Source: Curvibacter sp. (GTDB lineage: Bacteria > Pseudomonadota > Gammaproteobacteria > Burkholderiales > Burkholderiaceae_C). From it: 64,000 nucleotides of DNA. The notes beneath the pieces are model-generated. The model did no database searches. It saw nothing but the letters and a program-made list of their open reading frames with translations, and had not been told where the DNA came from. Positions 1 through 8,884 of this stretch are shown one piece after another (position 1 is the first letter of the stretch; each line of letters opens with the position of its first letter). Made by a program: the position numbers and the translations under genes. Location: the NCBI GenBank assembly GCA_020248905.1, contig JADCGR010000019.1, positions 62,001 through 126,000 on the forward strand, in the 5' to 3' direction.

Positions 1-186
1 TATGGTCATGTCGGCATGCTCATTGACAAGCCCCAGGACGTCGAGCCGTCGCTGCGCGAAGCACGCAAGCTCAAGGACCGCACAGTGTTCATGGACTTCC
101 GCACGGATCCCACCGAGAACGTGTTCCCGATGGTCCAGGCAGGCAAGGGCATTACCGAGATGCTGCTGGGAGCCGAAGACCTCTAA
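1..186 (+). CDS. ilvI: Acetolactate synthase large subunit, C-terminal end (partial)
   Basis: Only the last 61 codons are in the window, entering in frame from the left edge and ending in TAA. The visible part contains YGHVGMLIDKPQDVEPSL and a stretch with FMDFRTDPTENVFPMV, typical of the C-terminal thiamine-diphosphate domain of acetohydroxyacid synthase. The enzyme makes 2-acetolactate or 2-aceto-2-hydroxybutyrate, the first common step of Val/Leu/Ile synthesis. The assignment is strengthened by the regulatory subunit gene 147 bases downstream and ilvC after that, the standard order in Burkholderiales. ilvI versus ilvB naming is a convention. Confidence 0.9.
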   Translation, partial: YGHVGMLIDKPQDVEPSLREARKLKDRTVFMDFRTDPTENVFPMVQAGKGITEMLLGAEDL

Positions 187-190
187 AGCC

Positions 191-255
191 GTTGAGCGTT
201 GGACGTCAAGCGTTTAGCGTGAAGTGCGCTCGACGCCAATCGAAAAACGCTCAAC
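191..255. repeat. Inverted repeat in the ilvI-ilvH gap
   Basis: GTTGAGCGTT at 191-200 is the exact reverse complement of AACGCTCAAC at 246-255. The 45-base interior holds further partly complementary pieces (GGACGTC against GACGCCAA). It would form a stem in the transcript between the two subunit genes. No U-tract follows, so it is not an obvious terminator. It may stabilise the ilvI end or tune subunit ratio, but that is inference. Confidence 0.5.
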
Positions 256-333
256 TCTCTCTGACGAATCTATTGCCCGCCAAGCCGGGTCGTTACCGCG
301 ACCGGGGGAGGGCGGCGAGAAGAGGAATCACCT

Positions 334-825
334 ATGAAACACATCATCGCCGTACTGCTGGAAAACGAGCCTGGCGCTCTCTCGCGTGTCGTGGGCCTTT
401 TTTCGGCCCGTGGCTACAACATCGAGTCCCTGACCGTCGCGCCGACCGAGGATGCGAGCCTCTCGCGCATGACCATCCAGACCACTGGTTCGGATGACGT
501 GATCGAGCAGATCACCAAGCACCTGAACCGGCTCATCGAGGTGGTCAAGGTGGTCGACCTGACCGAGGGCGCCTACATCGAGCGTGAACTCATGATGGTC
601 AAGGTGCGCGCTGTTGGCAAGGAGCGCGAGGAAATGAAGCGTACGGCCGACATTTTCCGCGGACGTATCATCGACGTGACTGACAAGAGTTACACAATCG
701 AGCTGACCGGAGACCAATCTAAGAACGATGCCTTCCTGGAGGCCATCGACCGCAGCGCCATCCTCGAGACGGTGCGTACCGGCAGCAGCGGCATCGGCCG
801 AGGCGAGCGCGTTCTGCGCGTCTGA
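334..825 (+). CDS. ilvH: Acetolactate synthase small (regulatory) subunit
   Basis: This 163-residue protein is the normal length for the IlvH/IlvN regulatory subunit, which binds valine and activates the catalytic subunit. An N-terminal ACT domain is clear: MKHIIAVLLENEPGALSRV followed by a GLFSARGYNIESL segment. A second ACT-like domain follows with RELMMVKV and a region around RGRIIDV. The ATG is preceded by an AG-rich segment (aagaggaatcacct). It lies between ilvI and ilvC (28-base gap to ilvC) and is presumably cotranscribed with them. Confidence 0.95.
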   Translation: MKHIIAVLLENEPGALSRVVGLFSARGYNIESLTVAPTEDASLSRMTIQTTGSDDVIEQITKHLNRLIEVVKVVDLTEGAYIERELMMVKVRAVGKEREEMKRTADIFRGRIIDVTDKSYTIELTGDQSKNDAFLEAIDRSAILETVRTGSSGIGRGERVLRV

Positions 826-832
826 ACAGTAA

Positions 833-1870
<1,038 letters not shown>

Positions 1871-1890
1871 TTGGGTTCACTTTGCGAAAA

Positions 1891-1922
1891 GACAGGGCCA
1901 CCTTGGGTGGCCCTGTCTTTTT
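1891..1922 (+). terminator. Rho-independent terminator after ilvC
   Basis: GACAGGGCCACC (1891-1902) pairs perfectly with GGTGGCCCTGTC (1906-1917) around a 3-base loop, followed by five T. It starts 21 bases after the ilvC stop and should close the ilv transcript, so pssA probably has its own promoter. Confidence 0.92.
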
Positions 1923-2004
1923 CAGTGACCCGGTGGGCTTACACTTGGCCCCATGGATAAACAAGACTGGAACGGTGCGACGCACCTTCCTCATGGAGTG
2001 AGTC

Positions 2005-2823
2005 ATGAATGACATGCCTGAATTGCAGCCTGGCCCCGAGTCGGCGGGCGTGGTGGTGCGCAAGCGCCGCAAGGGCATCTACATCCTTCCCAACCTGTTC
2101 ACGCTGGGCGGGCTGTTCGGCGGCTTCTATGCCATCGTGATGGCGATGAACGGTCGCTTTGATCTGGCGGCGATCGGTATCTTCAGCGCAATGGTGTTAG
2201 ACAGCGTGGACGGCCGCGTGGCGCGCATGACAAACACCCAGAGCGCCTTCGGTGAGCAGATGGACTCCCTGGCCGACATGGTCTCGTTCGGGGCCGCGCC
2301 GGCCCTGGTCGCCTATGAGTGGTCGCTCAAGGGTCTGGGCCGTTGGGGTTGGGTGGCCGCCTTTGTCTACTGCGCGTGTGCCGCCTTGCGTCTCGCGCGG
2401 TTCAACGTCAATACCGGCGTGGTGGACAAGCGCTACTTTCAGGGTCTGCCGTCGCCTGCTGCCGCCGCCCTCGTGACGGGTTTTATCTGGATCATGACCG
2501 AGTTTGGGGTGGATCCGGCCCGCGTTGCCTGGCCCATGTTTATTCTCGCCCTTTATGCCGGGCTGACCATGGTAAGTAACGTGCCTTTCTACAGCTTCAA
2601 GGACCTCCGGATGAAGAAGAGCGTGCCTTTCGCGGTCGTCGTTCTGATCGTGCTGGGCTTTGCAGTGATCACCATCGATCCCGCGACCGTTCTCTTCGGC
2701 GTTTTTGTAGTTTACGGGCTGAGCGGCTATGGCGTCTACGCCTGGCGCAAGGTTAAGGGACAACCCGTGAGCGTCATCAGCACCTCGACGGATGAGCCTG
2801 ACGAGCGGGGCCTGCATCGCTAA
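2005..2823 (+). CDS. pssA: CDP-diacylglycerol-serine O-phosphatidyltransferase
   Basis: This 272-residue integral membrane enzyme makes phosphatidylserine from CDP-diacylglycerol and serine, en route to phosphatidylethanolamine. It has the complete CDP-alcohol phosphotransferase signature: D69-G70-x2-A73-R74, G83, D87 and D91. Several hydrophobic segments follow. The start is an ATG with GGAG six bases upstream. No phosphatidylserine decarboxylase gene is present next to it. A 19-codon reading frame (1953-2012) overlaps its start. Confidence 0.93.
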   Translation: MNDMPELQPGPESAGVVVRKRRKGIYILPNLFTLGGLFGGFYAIVMAMNGRFDLAAIGIFSAMVLDSVDGRVARMTNTQSAFGEQMDSLADMVSFGAAPALVAYEWSLKGLGRWGWVAAFVYCACAALRLARFNVNTGVVDKRYFQGLPSPAAAALVTGFIWIMTEFGVDPARVAWPMFILALYAGLTMVSNVPFYSFKDLRMKKSVPFAVVVLIVLGFAVITIDPATVLFGVFVVYGLSGYGVYAWRKVKGQPVSVISTSTDEPDERGLHR

Positions 2824-2878
2824 TGAAAGCACAGGCGGGGTCAATCAGCATCGCTTGCGTTTGTGCTACATTGGCAAC

Positions 2879-2935
2879 ATGAAATACCTCGTGCTAGCGC
2901 TACTTCTTACCTGCCAAAACGGGCGGTTCCGGTAG
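2879..2935 (+). CDS. leuL: Putative leucine leader peptide (leuA attenuator)
   Basis: A short reading frame starting ATG encodes MKYLVLALLLTCQNGRFR. Five of the first ten residues are leucine, written with codons CTC, CTA, CTA, CTT, CTT. CTA and CTT are unusual in this GC-rich sequence, where CTG dominates. It ends 20 bases before a terminator hairpin that itself precedes leuA. This is the arrangement of ribosome-mediated leucine attenuation known for leu operons. No convincing Shine-Dalgarno precedes the ATG, so the leader may be leaderless or weakly initiated. Confidence 0.72.
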   Translation: MKYLVLALLLTCQNGRFR

Positions 2936-2954
2936 CGCGCACGCATTCCCTACC

Positions 2955-2990
2955 AAGGCCCGTATGCACCCGCAGCGGGCCTTTTGTTTT
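2955..2990 (+). terminator. Attenuator terminator upstream of leuA
   Basis: AAGGCCCG (2955-2962) pairs with CGGGCCTT (2976-2983) across a 13-base loop, followed by a T-rich tract (ttttgtttt). It lies between the Leu-rich leader and leuA and is therefore read as the attenuator. Stalling at the Leu codons would have to favour a competing structure formed by the intervening GC-rich segment. That competing fold was not computed. Confidence 0.75.
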
Positions 2991-3031
2991 AGGTTTTTTC
3001 AACTGCGGGCACCCCTGAACAGGAGCGAAAG

Positions 3032-4570
3032 ATGGCTGAAAAACTGATTATTTTCGACACGACCTTGCGAGATGGCGAGCAGTCGCCCGGCGCCTCGATG
3101 ACCAAGGACGAAAAGCTGCGCATTGCCCGCCAGCTTGAGCGCCTGAAGGTGGACGTGATCGAGGCGGGCTTCGCCGCCAGCTCCAATGGGGACTTCGAGG
3201 CCGTGCAGGCCATCGCTAACGCGATCAAGGATTCCACGATCTGCTCACTCTCACGCGCCAACGACCGCGATATTTCGCGCGCGGCCGAGGCACTCAAGGG
3301 TGCGAACCGAGCGCGTATCCATACCTTCATCGCGACGTCTCCGCTGCACATGGAAAAGAAGCTGCGTATGACGCCGGAACAAGTGCTCGAGCAGGCCAAG
3401 CTGGCTGTGCGGTTTGCACGCAACCAGGCGGCTGATGTGGAGTTCAGCCCTGAGGACGGCTACCGCAGCGAGATCGACTTCCTCTGCCGTGTGCTGGAGG
3501 CCGTGATCAAGGAAGGCGCGACCACGCTGAACATCCCGGACACGGTAGGCTACGCCGTGCCAGAACTCTATGGCAACTTCATCAAGACGCTGCGTGAGAA
3601 GATCCCCAACTCCGACAAGGCCATCTGGTCCGTGCATTGCCACAACGACCTGGGCATGGCCGTGGCCAACTCCCTGGCCGGCGTGAAGATCGGAGGTGCG
3701 CGGCAGGTGGAGTGCACGATCAACGGACTCGGTGAGCGGGCTGGCAACTGCAGCCTGGAGGAAATCGTGATGGCCGTGAAGACGCGCCGCGACTATTTCG
3801 GTCTGGACGTGGGCGTCGACACGTCTCAGATCGTGCCTGCGAGCCGTATGGTTAGCCAGACCACCGGTTTCGTGGTTCAGCCCAACAAGGCTGTGGTCGG
3901 AGCTAACGCCTTCGCCCATGCCTCGGGCATCCACCAGGATGGCGTGCTTAAGGCGCGCGACACCTACGAGATCATGCGCGCCGAGGACGTGGGCTGGAGC
4001 GCGAACAAGATCGTGCTGGGCAAACTCTCTGGCCGTAACGCGTTCAAGCAACGTCTGAACGATCTGGGCATCGAGATGGACTCCGAAACCGAGATCAATG
4101 CGGCTTTTGCAAGGTTCAAGGAACTGGCCGACCGCAAGAGCGAGATCTTTGACGAGGACATCCTGGCGCTTGTGAGCGACGAAAGCGTCACCAGCGAGAA
4201 AGAGCAGTATGGGTTTGTCTCGCTGGCGCAACACAGCGAAACGGGCGAGCGACCGCACGCTTCCGTGGTTTTCTCTGTTGAGGGCAGGGAAGTCCATGGC
4301 CAGTCCGACGGCAACGGTCCGGTGGATGCCTCTCTCAAGGCCATCGAATCCCATGTCAAGAGCGGCGCGGAGATGATCCTTTACTCCGTTAACGCGATCA
4401 GCGGTTCCACCGAGAGCCAGGGGGAGGTCACGGTTCGTCTGCAACACAGTGGTCGCGTCGTCAATGGCGTTGGTGCCGACCCGGATATCGTGGTGGCCTC
4501 GGCCAAGGCCTACCTGAGCGCGCTCAACAAACTGCATAGCAAGGCCGACCGGGTGGCAGCGCAGGGGTAA
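3032..4570 (+). CDS. leuA: 2-isopropylmalate synthase
   Basis: A 512-residue, class I LeuA that condenses acetyl-CoA with 2-oxoisovalerate, the committed step of leucine synthesis. The DRE-TIM barrel shows [14 protein letters not shown] at residues 10-23. The HxH metal-binding pair is at H202/H204 in HCHNDLGM, followed by NGLGERAGN and [12 protein letters not shown]. The C-terminal third is the allosteric leucine-binding domain. The ATG has an aggag ribosome binding site. Expression is probably controlled by the leader peptide and terminator upstream. The last codons and stop lie inside a short duplication (4543-4642). Confidence 0.97.
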   Translation: MAEKLIIFDTTLRDGEQSPGASMTKDEKLRIARQLERLKVDVIEAGFAASSNGDFEAVQAIANAIKDSTICSLSRANDRDISRAAEALKGANRARIHTFIATSPLHMEKKLRMTPEQVLEQAKLAVRFARNQAADVEFSPEDGYRSEIDFLCRVLEAVIKEGATTLNIPDTVGYAVPELYGNFIKTLREKIPNSDKAIWSVHCHNDLGMAVANSLAGVKIGGARQVECTINGLGERAGNCSLEEIVMAVKTRRDYFGLDVGVDTSQIVPASRMVSQTTGFVVQPNKAVVGANAFAHASGIHQDGVLKARDTYEIMRAEDVGWSANKIVLGKLSGRNAFKQRLNDLGIEMDSETEINAAFARFKELADRKSEIFDEDILALVSDESVTSEKEQYGFVSLAQHSETGERPHASVVFSVEGREVHGQSDGNGPVDASLKAIESHVKSGAEMILYSVNAISGSTESQGEVTVRLQHSGRVVNGVGADPDIVVASAKAYLSALNKLHSKADRVAAQG

Positions 4571-4642
4571 CGTCGCCCGAGGCTGGTGCCGACCGCATGC
4601 CGCCGCTGGGCCGACCGGGTGGCAGCGCAGGGTAGCGTCGCC
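4543..4642 (+). repeat. Direct duplication of the leuA 3' end
   Basis: The 35 bases 4543-4577, covering the last leuA codons and its TAA, recur at 4609-4642. The second copy lacks one G and has an A-to-G change near the stop. A shorter related piece (gtgccgaccgcatgccgccg) sits between them. The pattern indicates local tandem duplication followed by divergence. The first copy keeps leuA intact. Confidence 0.85.
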
Positions 4643-4682
4643 GCCACATGTAAGAAAGTGTTGAAGAAACAACGCCAAGTAG

Positions 4683-4711
4683 TTGATTCTGTTTGATGTT
4701 TTCGGTATAAA
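4683..4711 (+). promoter_or_regulatory. Sigma-70 type promoter for the downstream peptidase gene
   Basis: TTGATT at 4683-4688 and TATAAA at 4706-4711 are separated by exactly 17 bases in an AT-rich island between leuA and the peptidase gene. This is close to the vegetative consensus. Transcription would start near 4718. Confidence 0.7.
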
Positions 4712-4773
4712 CTTGACCAGATCGGTGTCGTGAGCCCATGGCACTAGGTTTTCCTGTTCTGCAAGGTGCGCCG

Positions 4774-5808
4774 GTGACACATCTGCGTCATGTTTTCAAT
4801 GCCTCGGTCGTGGCATGTGCCATGGTCGCTTTCCTACCCGTTACGACCATGGCGCAGTCCCAAAGCCAGGGAGGCGTGCAGCGCAGCAGCGCCAAAACCA
4901 GCGCGGATTCAAAGCGCAAGCTTTCCGCCAACAAGCAGGCTTTCCGGGCTGCTGCTCGGCCAGCAAGGCCCTCGGACGCTGTGCTCGCTGGCCTGCATGG
5001 CACCCAGGATCCCCTTTCCCTGCGTTCGAGCGTGGCTTACGTCGTCGATCAGGAAACGCAGGAAGTCCTGTTCAGCAAGAACGAAGAGGCCGTGCTTCCC
5101 ATCGCCTCGCTCACCAAACTCATGACGGCTTTGCTCATCAGCGAAGCCGAACTCCCGCTGGATGAGACGGTCACCATCACGCGTGACGATGTCGACACCG
5201 AGAAAGGAAGCACATCGCGTCTGCGAGTGGGCGCTGTGCTCACGCGCGGCGAATTGCTGCACCTGGCTCTGATGTCCAGCGAGAATCGCGCAGCCCATGC
5301 CCTTGGACGTACCTATCCGGGCGGGTTGCAGGTGTTCGTGGAGATGATGAACGCCAAGGCGCAGTTGCTGGGCATGCATGACACCCGTTTTGTTGAACCC
5401 ACGGGCCTGTCAAGTCGCAACAGGTCCAGCGCCCGGGATCTGGCCGTGCTGGTCGACGTAGCCTCTGAAGACGAATTGCTGCGGGACTATTCCACCTCGC
5501 GTGCACGTGAAGTGGCTGATGGTCGCCGCAAGCTGATGTTCAGCAACACCAACCGCCTAGTGCTGAACCCCCGCTGGGAGATTGGCCTGCAGAAGACCGG
5601 CTATATCTCGGAGGCCGGGCAGTGTCTGGTCATGCAAGCGCGGGTGGCCGGTCGTAATCTGATCATGGTGTTTCTGGACTCGGCCGGTAAGCTCAGCCGC
5701 CTCGGGGACGCCGAGCGGGTGCGTCGTTGGGTCGAATCCTTCCCGTCCAAGGTGCCCGGCCCGGTCACGCTCAACGTTCTCTCTGCCGGAGCAGCGCGAG
5801 TGCTCTGA
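4774..5808 (+). CDS. pbpG: D-alanyl-D-alanine endopeptidase/carboxypeptidase (S11, PBP7-like)
   Basis: A secreted S11-family penicillin-binding protein that trims or cleaves peptidoglycan cross-links in the periplasm. The three serine-peptidase motifs are present: SLTK (SxxK), SSENRAA (SxN-type) and LQKTGYISEAG (KTG). I chose GTG 4774 because AAGG lies upstream at suitable spacing. It also places a clean signal peptide at the very N-terminus (THLRHVF, a hydrophobic core, then TTMA|QSQ). An in-frame ATG at 4738 is the alternative and adds 12 residues. Family length and motifs fit PbpG better than the larger DacA class, but the split is not certain. Confidence 0.85.
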   Translation: MTHLRHVFNASVVACAMVAFLPVTTMAQSQSQGGVQRSSAKTSADSKRKLSANKQAFRAAARPARPSDAVLAGLHGTQDPLSLRSSVAYVVDQETQEVLFSKNEEAVLPIASLTKLMTALLISEAELPLDETVTITRDDVDTEKGSTSRLRVGAVLTRGELLHLALMSSENRAAHALGRTYPGGLQVFVEMMNAKAQLLGMHDTRFVEPTGLSSRNRSSARDLAVLVDVASEDELLRDYSTSRAREVADGRRKLMFSNTNRLVLNPRWEIGLQKTGYISEAGQCLVMQARVAGRNLIMVFLDSAGKLSRLGDAERVRRWVESFPSKVPGPVTLNVLSAGAARVL

Positions 5809-5853
5809 GTCGCGAGAGCCTCTGTAAAAAGGGGTTGGGCGGGAGCTGGGTCT

Positions 5854-6645
5854 TCACGCCCTGTGGATCCCCGGCTGGTACCCCAGCATCCGTGAAATCT
5901 CGCTGGCCACATCCTGAAGCCTGGGCAGCCAATCCTTGTCGAGCCGGCCCGTCGGTGCCGAGATCGACAGGCCCGCAATCAGCTTGCCCTGATCGTCGCG
6001 GATACCCGCCGCCATGCAGTGCACGCCGAGTTCAAGTTCCTCGTCGTCATGCGCCACGCCATATTGGCGAACTTTGGCGAGCTCGCGTTCGAGCACGGGA
6101 AGCTGGGTGATGCTGTTCTTGGTATGTCCTGATAGACCCGTGCGTGTCGCATACGCCCGCACGCGCTGCGGATCATCCGCCGCGAGGAAAAGCTTGCCCA
6201 CCGAGGTCAGGTGCAGGGGCGCACGACCGCCAATGGCGCGCACCACCTGCATGCCCGAGCGCTCGCTGTAGGCGCGTTCGATGTAGACGATCTCGTCGCC
6301 CTGGCGCATACTCAGGTTCACGGGCTGCTGGATCTGCCGGTGCAGTTCGCGCATCGGTGCAATGGCCGCATCCCGAACGTTGAGGCGGGCTTTCACCAGA
6401 TTGCCCAGCTCCAGCAAGCGCATGCCGAGGCGATAGGTACCCGGCTGCGGCCGGTCGACGAAGCGTCCGCTGGCGAGATCGTTGAGGATGCGATGCGCGG
6501 TGGAGGGATGAAGCCCCGTTTTTTCGCTGATTTCCTTGAGCGAAATGGCTTCCTCGCGCGAAGCCAGCACATCCATTAGCGTGAACATGCGCTCAATCAC
6601 CTGCACGGTGGGGGTGGTGACCGCATCCGGGTCTTTCTTTTTCAT
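5854..6645 (-). CDS. IclR-family transcriptional regulator
   Basis: The 263-residue protein has an N-terminal winged helix (a VIERMFTLMDVL helix, then SLKEISEKTGLHPSTAHRIL) and a C-terminal IclR ligand-binding domain of the GAF-like type. I set the start at the ATG of MKKKDPDAV because GGAGG lies just upstream. A longer in-frame start exists 11 codons earlier. It is 61 bases downstream of bpt on the same strand and is convergent with the peptidase gene. The effector and targets cannot be read from the sequence. Confidence 0.88.
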   Translation of the reverse strand: MKKKDPDAVTTPTVQVIERMFTLMDVLASREEAISLKEISEKTGLHPSTAHRILNDLASGRFVDRPQPGTYRLGMRLLELGNLVKARLNVRDAAIAPMRELHRQIQQPVNLSMRQGDEIVYIERAYSERSGMQVVRAIGGRAPLHLTSVGKLFLAADDPQRVRAYATRTGLSGHTKNSITQLPVLERELAKVRQYGVAHDDEELELGVHCMAAGIRDDQGKLIAGLSISAPTGRLDKDWLPRLQDVASEISRMLGYQPGIHRA

Positions 6646-6706
6646 CAGGGCCTCCAGATTACGCCCTGATTTTATCAAGTGAAATGACTATCCAGCGAGT
6701 GGATCT

Positions 6707-7456
6707 TCAGGACTCTGCATCGGGCGACGGGCCCCAGTGGCTCTGCTGGAGTAATTCATGGGGTTTGAAGCTGGCCTTGTAGCTCATCTTGGGGCTCTGT
6801 TGTATCCAGTAGCCCAGGTAGACGTGCGACAGACCCAGCTGCCGGGCCTGCTCGATCTGCCACAAGACCGAGTATGTCCCGTAGCTGGCCTGCTCATCCG
6901 GGTCGTAAAAGGTATAGACGGCCGATAGGCCGTCATCCAGCACGTCCAGCACCGACACCATCCGTAGCGGGCCGACGCGACCATCTGCGCAGGGCTCACG
7001 AAACTCGACCAGACGGGAATTGACCCGGCTCTGTAGCAGGAACTGCGTGTACTGGTCGATGCTGTCCTGGTCCATGCCGCCGCCCGCATGACGACCGTTC
7101 TGGTAGCGGAGGTAGAGCTGGTAGTGCTCAGGAACGAAGCACAGCCGCGAAACGCGCGACTGCAGATCCTGATGCTGCTTCCAGGCCCTGCGCTGGCTGC
7201 GGCTCGGGCGGAACTCCGGAACACGCACACGCAGCGGAATGCAGGCCTGGCAGCCATCGCAATGCGGTCGGTAGGTAAACATGCCGCTGCGGCGAAAGCC
7301 CTGGGCGACGAGCTCGGAGTAGGTGGAGTTGTTGATCAGGTGGCTGGGGGTGGCCACTTGCGAGCGGGCTGGCCGGCCGGCCAGATAGCTGCAGGGGTAA
7401 GGCGCCGTGGCATAGAACTGCAGGCTATGGAGGGGCAGGTCCTTGAGGTGCGTCAC
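6707..7456 (-). CDS. bpt: Aspartate/glutamate leucyl-tRNA-protein transferase
   Basis: This 249-residue protein belongs to the bacterial Ate1-like (Bpt) transferases, which add leucine to N-terminal Asp or Glu and create N-degrons. The N-terminal half shows YPCSYLAGR and the cysteine-containing [12 protein letters not shown] segment. The C-terminal half has [24 protein letters not shown] and [15 protein letters not shown], hallmarks of the GNAT-like fold of this family. Its ATG overlaps the aat stop by four bases, so the two N-degron enzymes are translationally coupled. Confidence 0.92.
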   Translation of the reverse strand: MTHLKDLPLHSLQFYATAPYPCSYLAGRPARSQVATPSHLINNSTYSELVAQGFRRSGMFTYRPHCDGCQACIPLRVRVPEFRPSRSQRRAWKQHQDLQSRVSRLCFVPEHYQLYLRYQNGRHAGGGMDQDSIDQYTQFLLQSRVNSRLVEFREPCADGRVGPLRMVSVLDVLDDGLSAVYTFYDPDEQASYGTYSVLWQIEQARQLGLSHVYLGYWIQQSPKMSYKASFKPHELLQQSHWGPSPDAES

Positions 7457-8217
7457 GTCGATTCCGCTGGGGCCGTCAACACTTCACGCCAGTATAGGGG
7501 CTGGAAACGCCAGACGGGGCCAGCCTCGAGCTGCGCGATGCCGATGTGACGCAGGAAGTCAACACGCGGGATCTCACGCGCGCCCAGTGAGGCCAGATGC
7601 CTCGTGTTTTGCTGGCAGTCTATGATAGCAATCCCGTGATGCCTGCAGAATGCGACCAGTGCGGCTAGGGCGATTTTCGACGCATCGCTGACCCGGGCGA
7701 ACATCGATTCCCCGTACACCGCCTTTCCCAGCGCCACGCAGTACAGACCCCCGACCAGTTGGCCGTCCACCCAGGTCTCCACACTGTGCGCGTCGCCGGC
7801 GCGTTGCAGCGCCGCGTAGGCTTGGACCATGGATGGCACGATCCAGGTGCCATCCTGTCCCGGGCGTGGGCTGCCCGCGCAGGCTTGTAGGACATGCTCA
7901 AAGGCGGTATCGAAGCGTACCTCGCAGCGCGCATCGAGCACAAATCGTTGCAGGGTCTTGCGCAGCGAACGATGCATACGCCATTGCGCCGTAGGTAGCA
8001 CCATGCGTGGGTCGGTGCTCCACCAGAGTATGGGTTGTCCGCTGCTGAACCAAGGGAAGATCCCGCGCGCATAGGCCCGGCGCAGCGTGTCCACATCAAG
8101 GCCCCCGCCAGCGGCCAGCAGTCCGGGGGCCTCGGAGCCCGCGCCCCAGGCCTGCTCGACCGGTGGGAATTCATCACCGGCTTGCAACCAGGGCAGGTGA
8201 TGGGTGCGCGCTTGCAT
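7453..8217 (-). CDS. aat: Leucyl/phenylalanyl-tRNA-protein transferase
   Basis: A 254-residue Aat enzyme that transfers Leu or Phe to N-terminal Lys/Arg for ClpS-ClpAP degradation. Recognisable segments are [32 protein letters not shown], the [12 protein letters not shown] block and a C-terminal [15 protein letters not shown]. The start is the ATG before [10 protein letters not shown]. An open frame continues upstream but runs through the tRNA-Pro gene, so it is not coding there. aat and bpt form an overlapping pair. Confidence 0.95.
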   Translation of the reverse strand: MQARTHHLPWLQAGDEFPPVEQAWGAGSEAPGLLAAGGGLDVDTLRRAYARGIFPWFSSGQPILWWSTDPRMVLPTAQWRMHRSLRKTLQRFVLDARCEVRFDTAFEHVLQACAGSPRPGQDGTWIVPSMVQAYAALQRAGDAHSVETWVDGQLVGGLYCVALGKAVYGESMFARVSDASKIALAALVAFCRHHGIAIIDCQQNTRHLASLGAREIPRVDFLRHIGIAQLEAGPVWRFQPLYWREVLTAPAEST

Positions 8218-8287
8218 GCGGAAGACTTTAGCGCAAGCCCATCGCCCACAGTGCGCACCGCGCAGCCAGCTAGAATACGAAACTCGT

Positions 8288-8364
8288 CGGGGCGTAGCGC
8301 AGTCTGGTAGCGCATCTGCTTTGGGAGCAGAGGGTCGTACGTTCGAATCGTATCGCCCCGACCA
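8288..8364 (+). tRNA. tRNA-Pro (anticodon TGG)
   Basis: A complete 77-base cloverleaf. The acceptor stem CGGGGCG pairs with CGCCCCG and the anticodon arm is TCTGC-TTTGGGA-GCAGA with anticodon TGG. The T-loop is TTCGAAT and the 3' CCA is encoded. A TAGAAT -10-like box lies 11 bases upstream. It sits between the divergently placed aat and the nuclease gene. Confidence 0.97.
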
Positions 8365-8372
8365 TTCCACTC

Positions 8373-8873
8373 ATGACCTCCATGAGACTCTTCCTGAACC
8401 TGCTGTTCCTTGTGAGCGGCTCGCTGGCGACGACGGCGGCCGGGGCGTGGTCTGTGGAGGGCCAGGTTGTCGCGATCGTCAGCGGCGACACACTGCGGAT
8501 ACGCGACGACAGGCAGGTGCAGCACACGGTGCGACTCGTCGGAGTGGATGCGCCCGAAAAATTCCAGGCGCACGGCCAGCGGTCGATTGATACCCTGCGC
8601 AAGGTGGCGTTCCGCCGCTACGTCACTGCAGAGGGCCAGGGCGCCGGCAGTCCGAAGGTGGGCCGGGTGCGCGTGGAGGGGCGGGACATTGCGTTGGAGC
8701 TGTTGCGCCTGGGCGCCGTCTGGTGCGACCCCTCACGCTCGCAGGCCTTGCCTGAGGGCGATCGCGATGCCTATGCTGCTGCTCAGGAAGACGCCCGTCA
8801 TCAAAGAACCGGTCTCTGGCGGAATCCGCAACCGATACCGCCTTGGGAGTATCGGGCCGGACGGCGCAAGTAA
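8373..8873 (+). CDS. Thermonuclease (SNase-like) family protein, secreted
   Basis: A 166-residue protein with an N-terminal signal sequence (MRLFLNLLFLVSGSLA core) and one staphylococcal-nuclease OB-fold domain. The catalytic elements correspond to Arg in TVRLVGVDAPE, Glu in VDAPEK and a second Arg in the VGRVRVEGRDIALELL segment, so it should be active as a Ca-dependent nuclease. An ATG three codons downstream (8382) would give a tidier signal peptide. The start lies only eight bases after the tRNA. It converges with murI, with 11 bases between the stops. Confidence 0.87.
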   Translation: MTSMRLFLNLLFLVSGSLATTAAGAWSVEGQVVAIVSGDTLRIRDDRQVQHTVRLVGVDAPEKFQAHGQRSIDTLRKVAFRRYVTAEGQGAGSPKVGRVRVEGRDIALELLRLGAVWCDPSRSQALPEGDRDAYAAAQEDARHQRTGLWRNPQPIPPWEYRAGRRK

Positions 8874-8884
8874 GTCTCAAGAAC

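Noticed and set aside
3251-4780. 509-codon open frame antisense to leuA
   Set aside because: leuA is unambiguous on the other strand; the antisense product resembles no protein.
8218-8370. Upstream extension of aat
   Set aside because: It would translate antisense through the tRNA-Pro gene; the family N-terminus is reached at ATG 8217.
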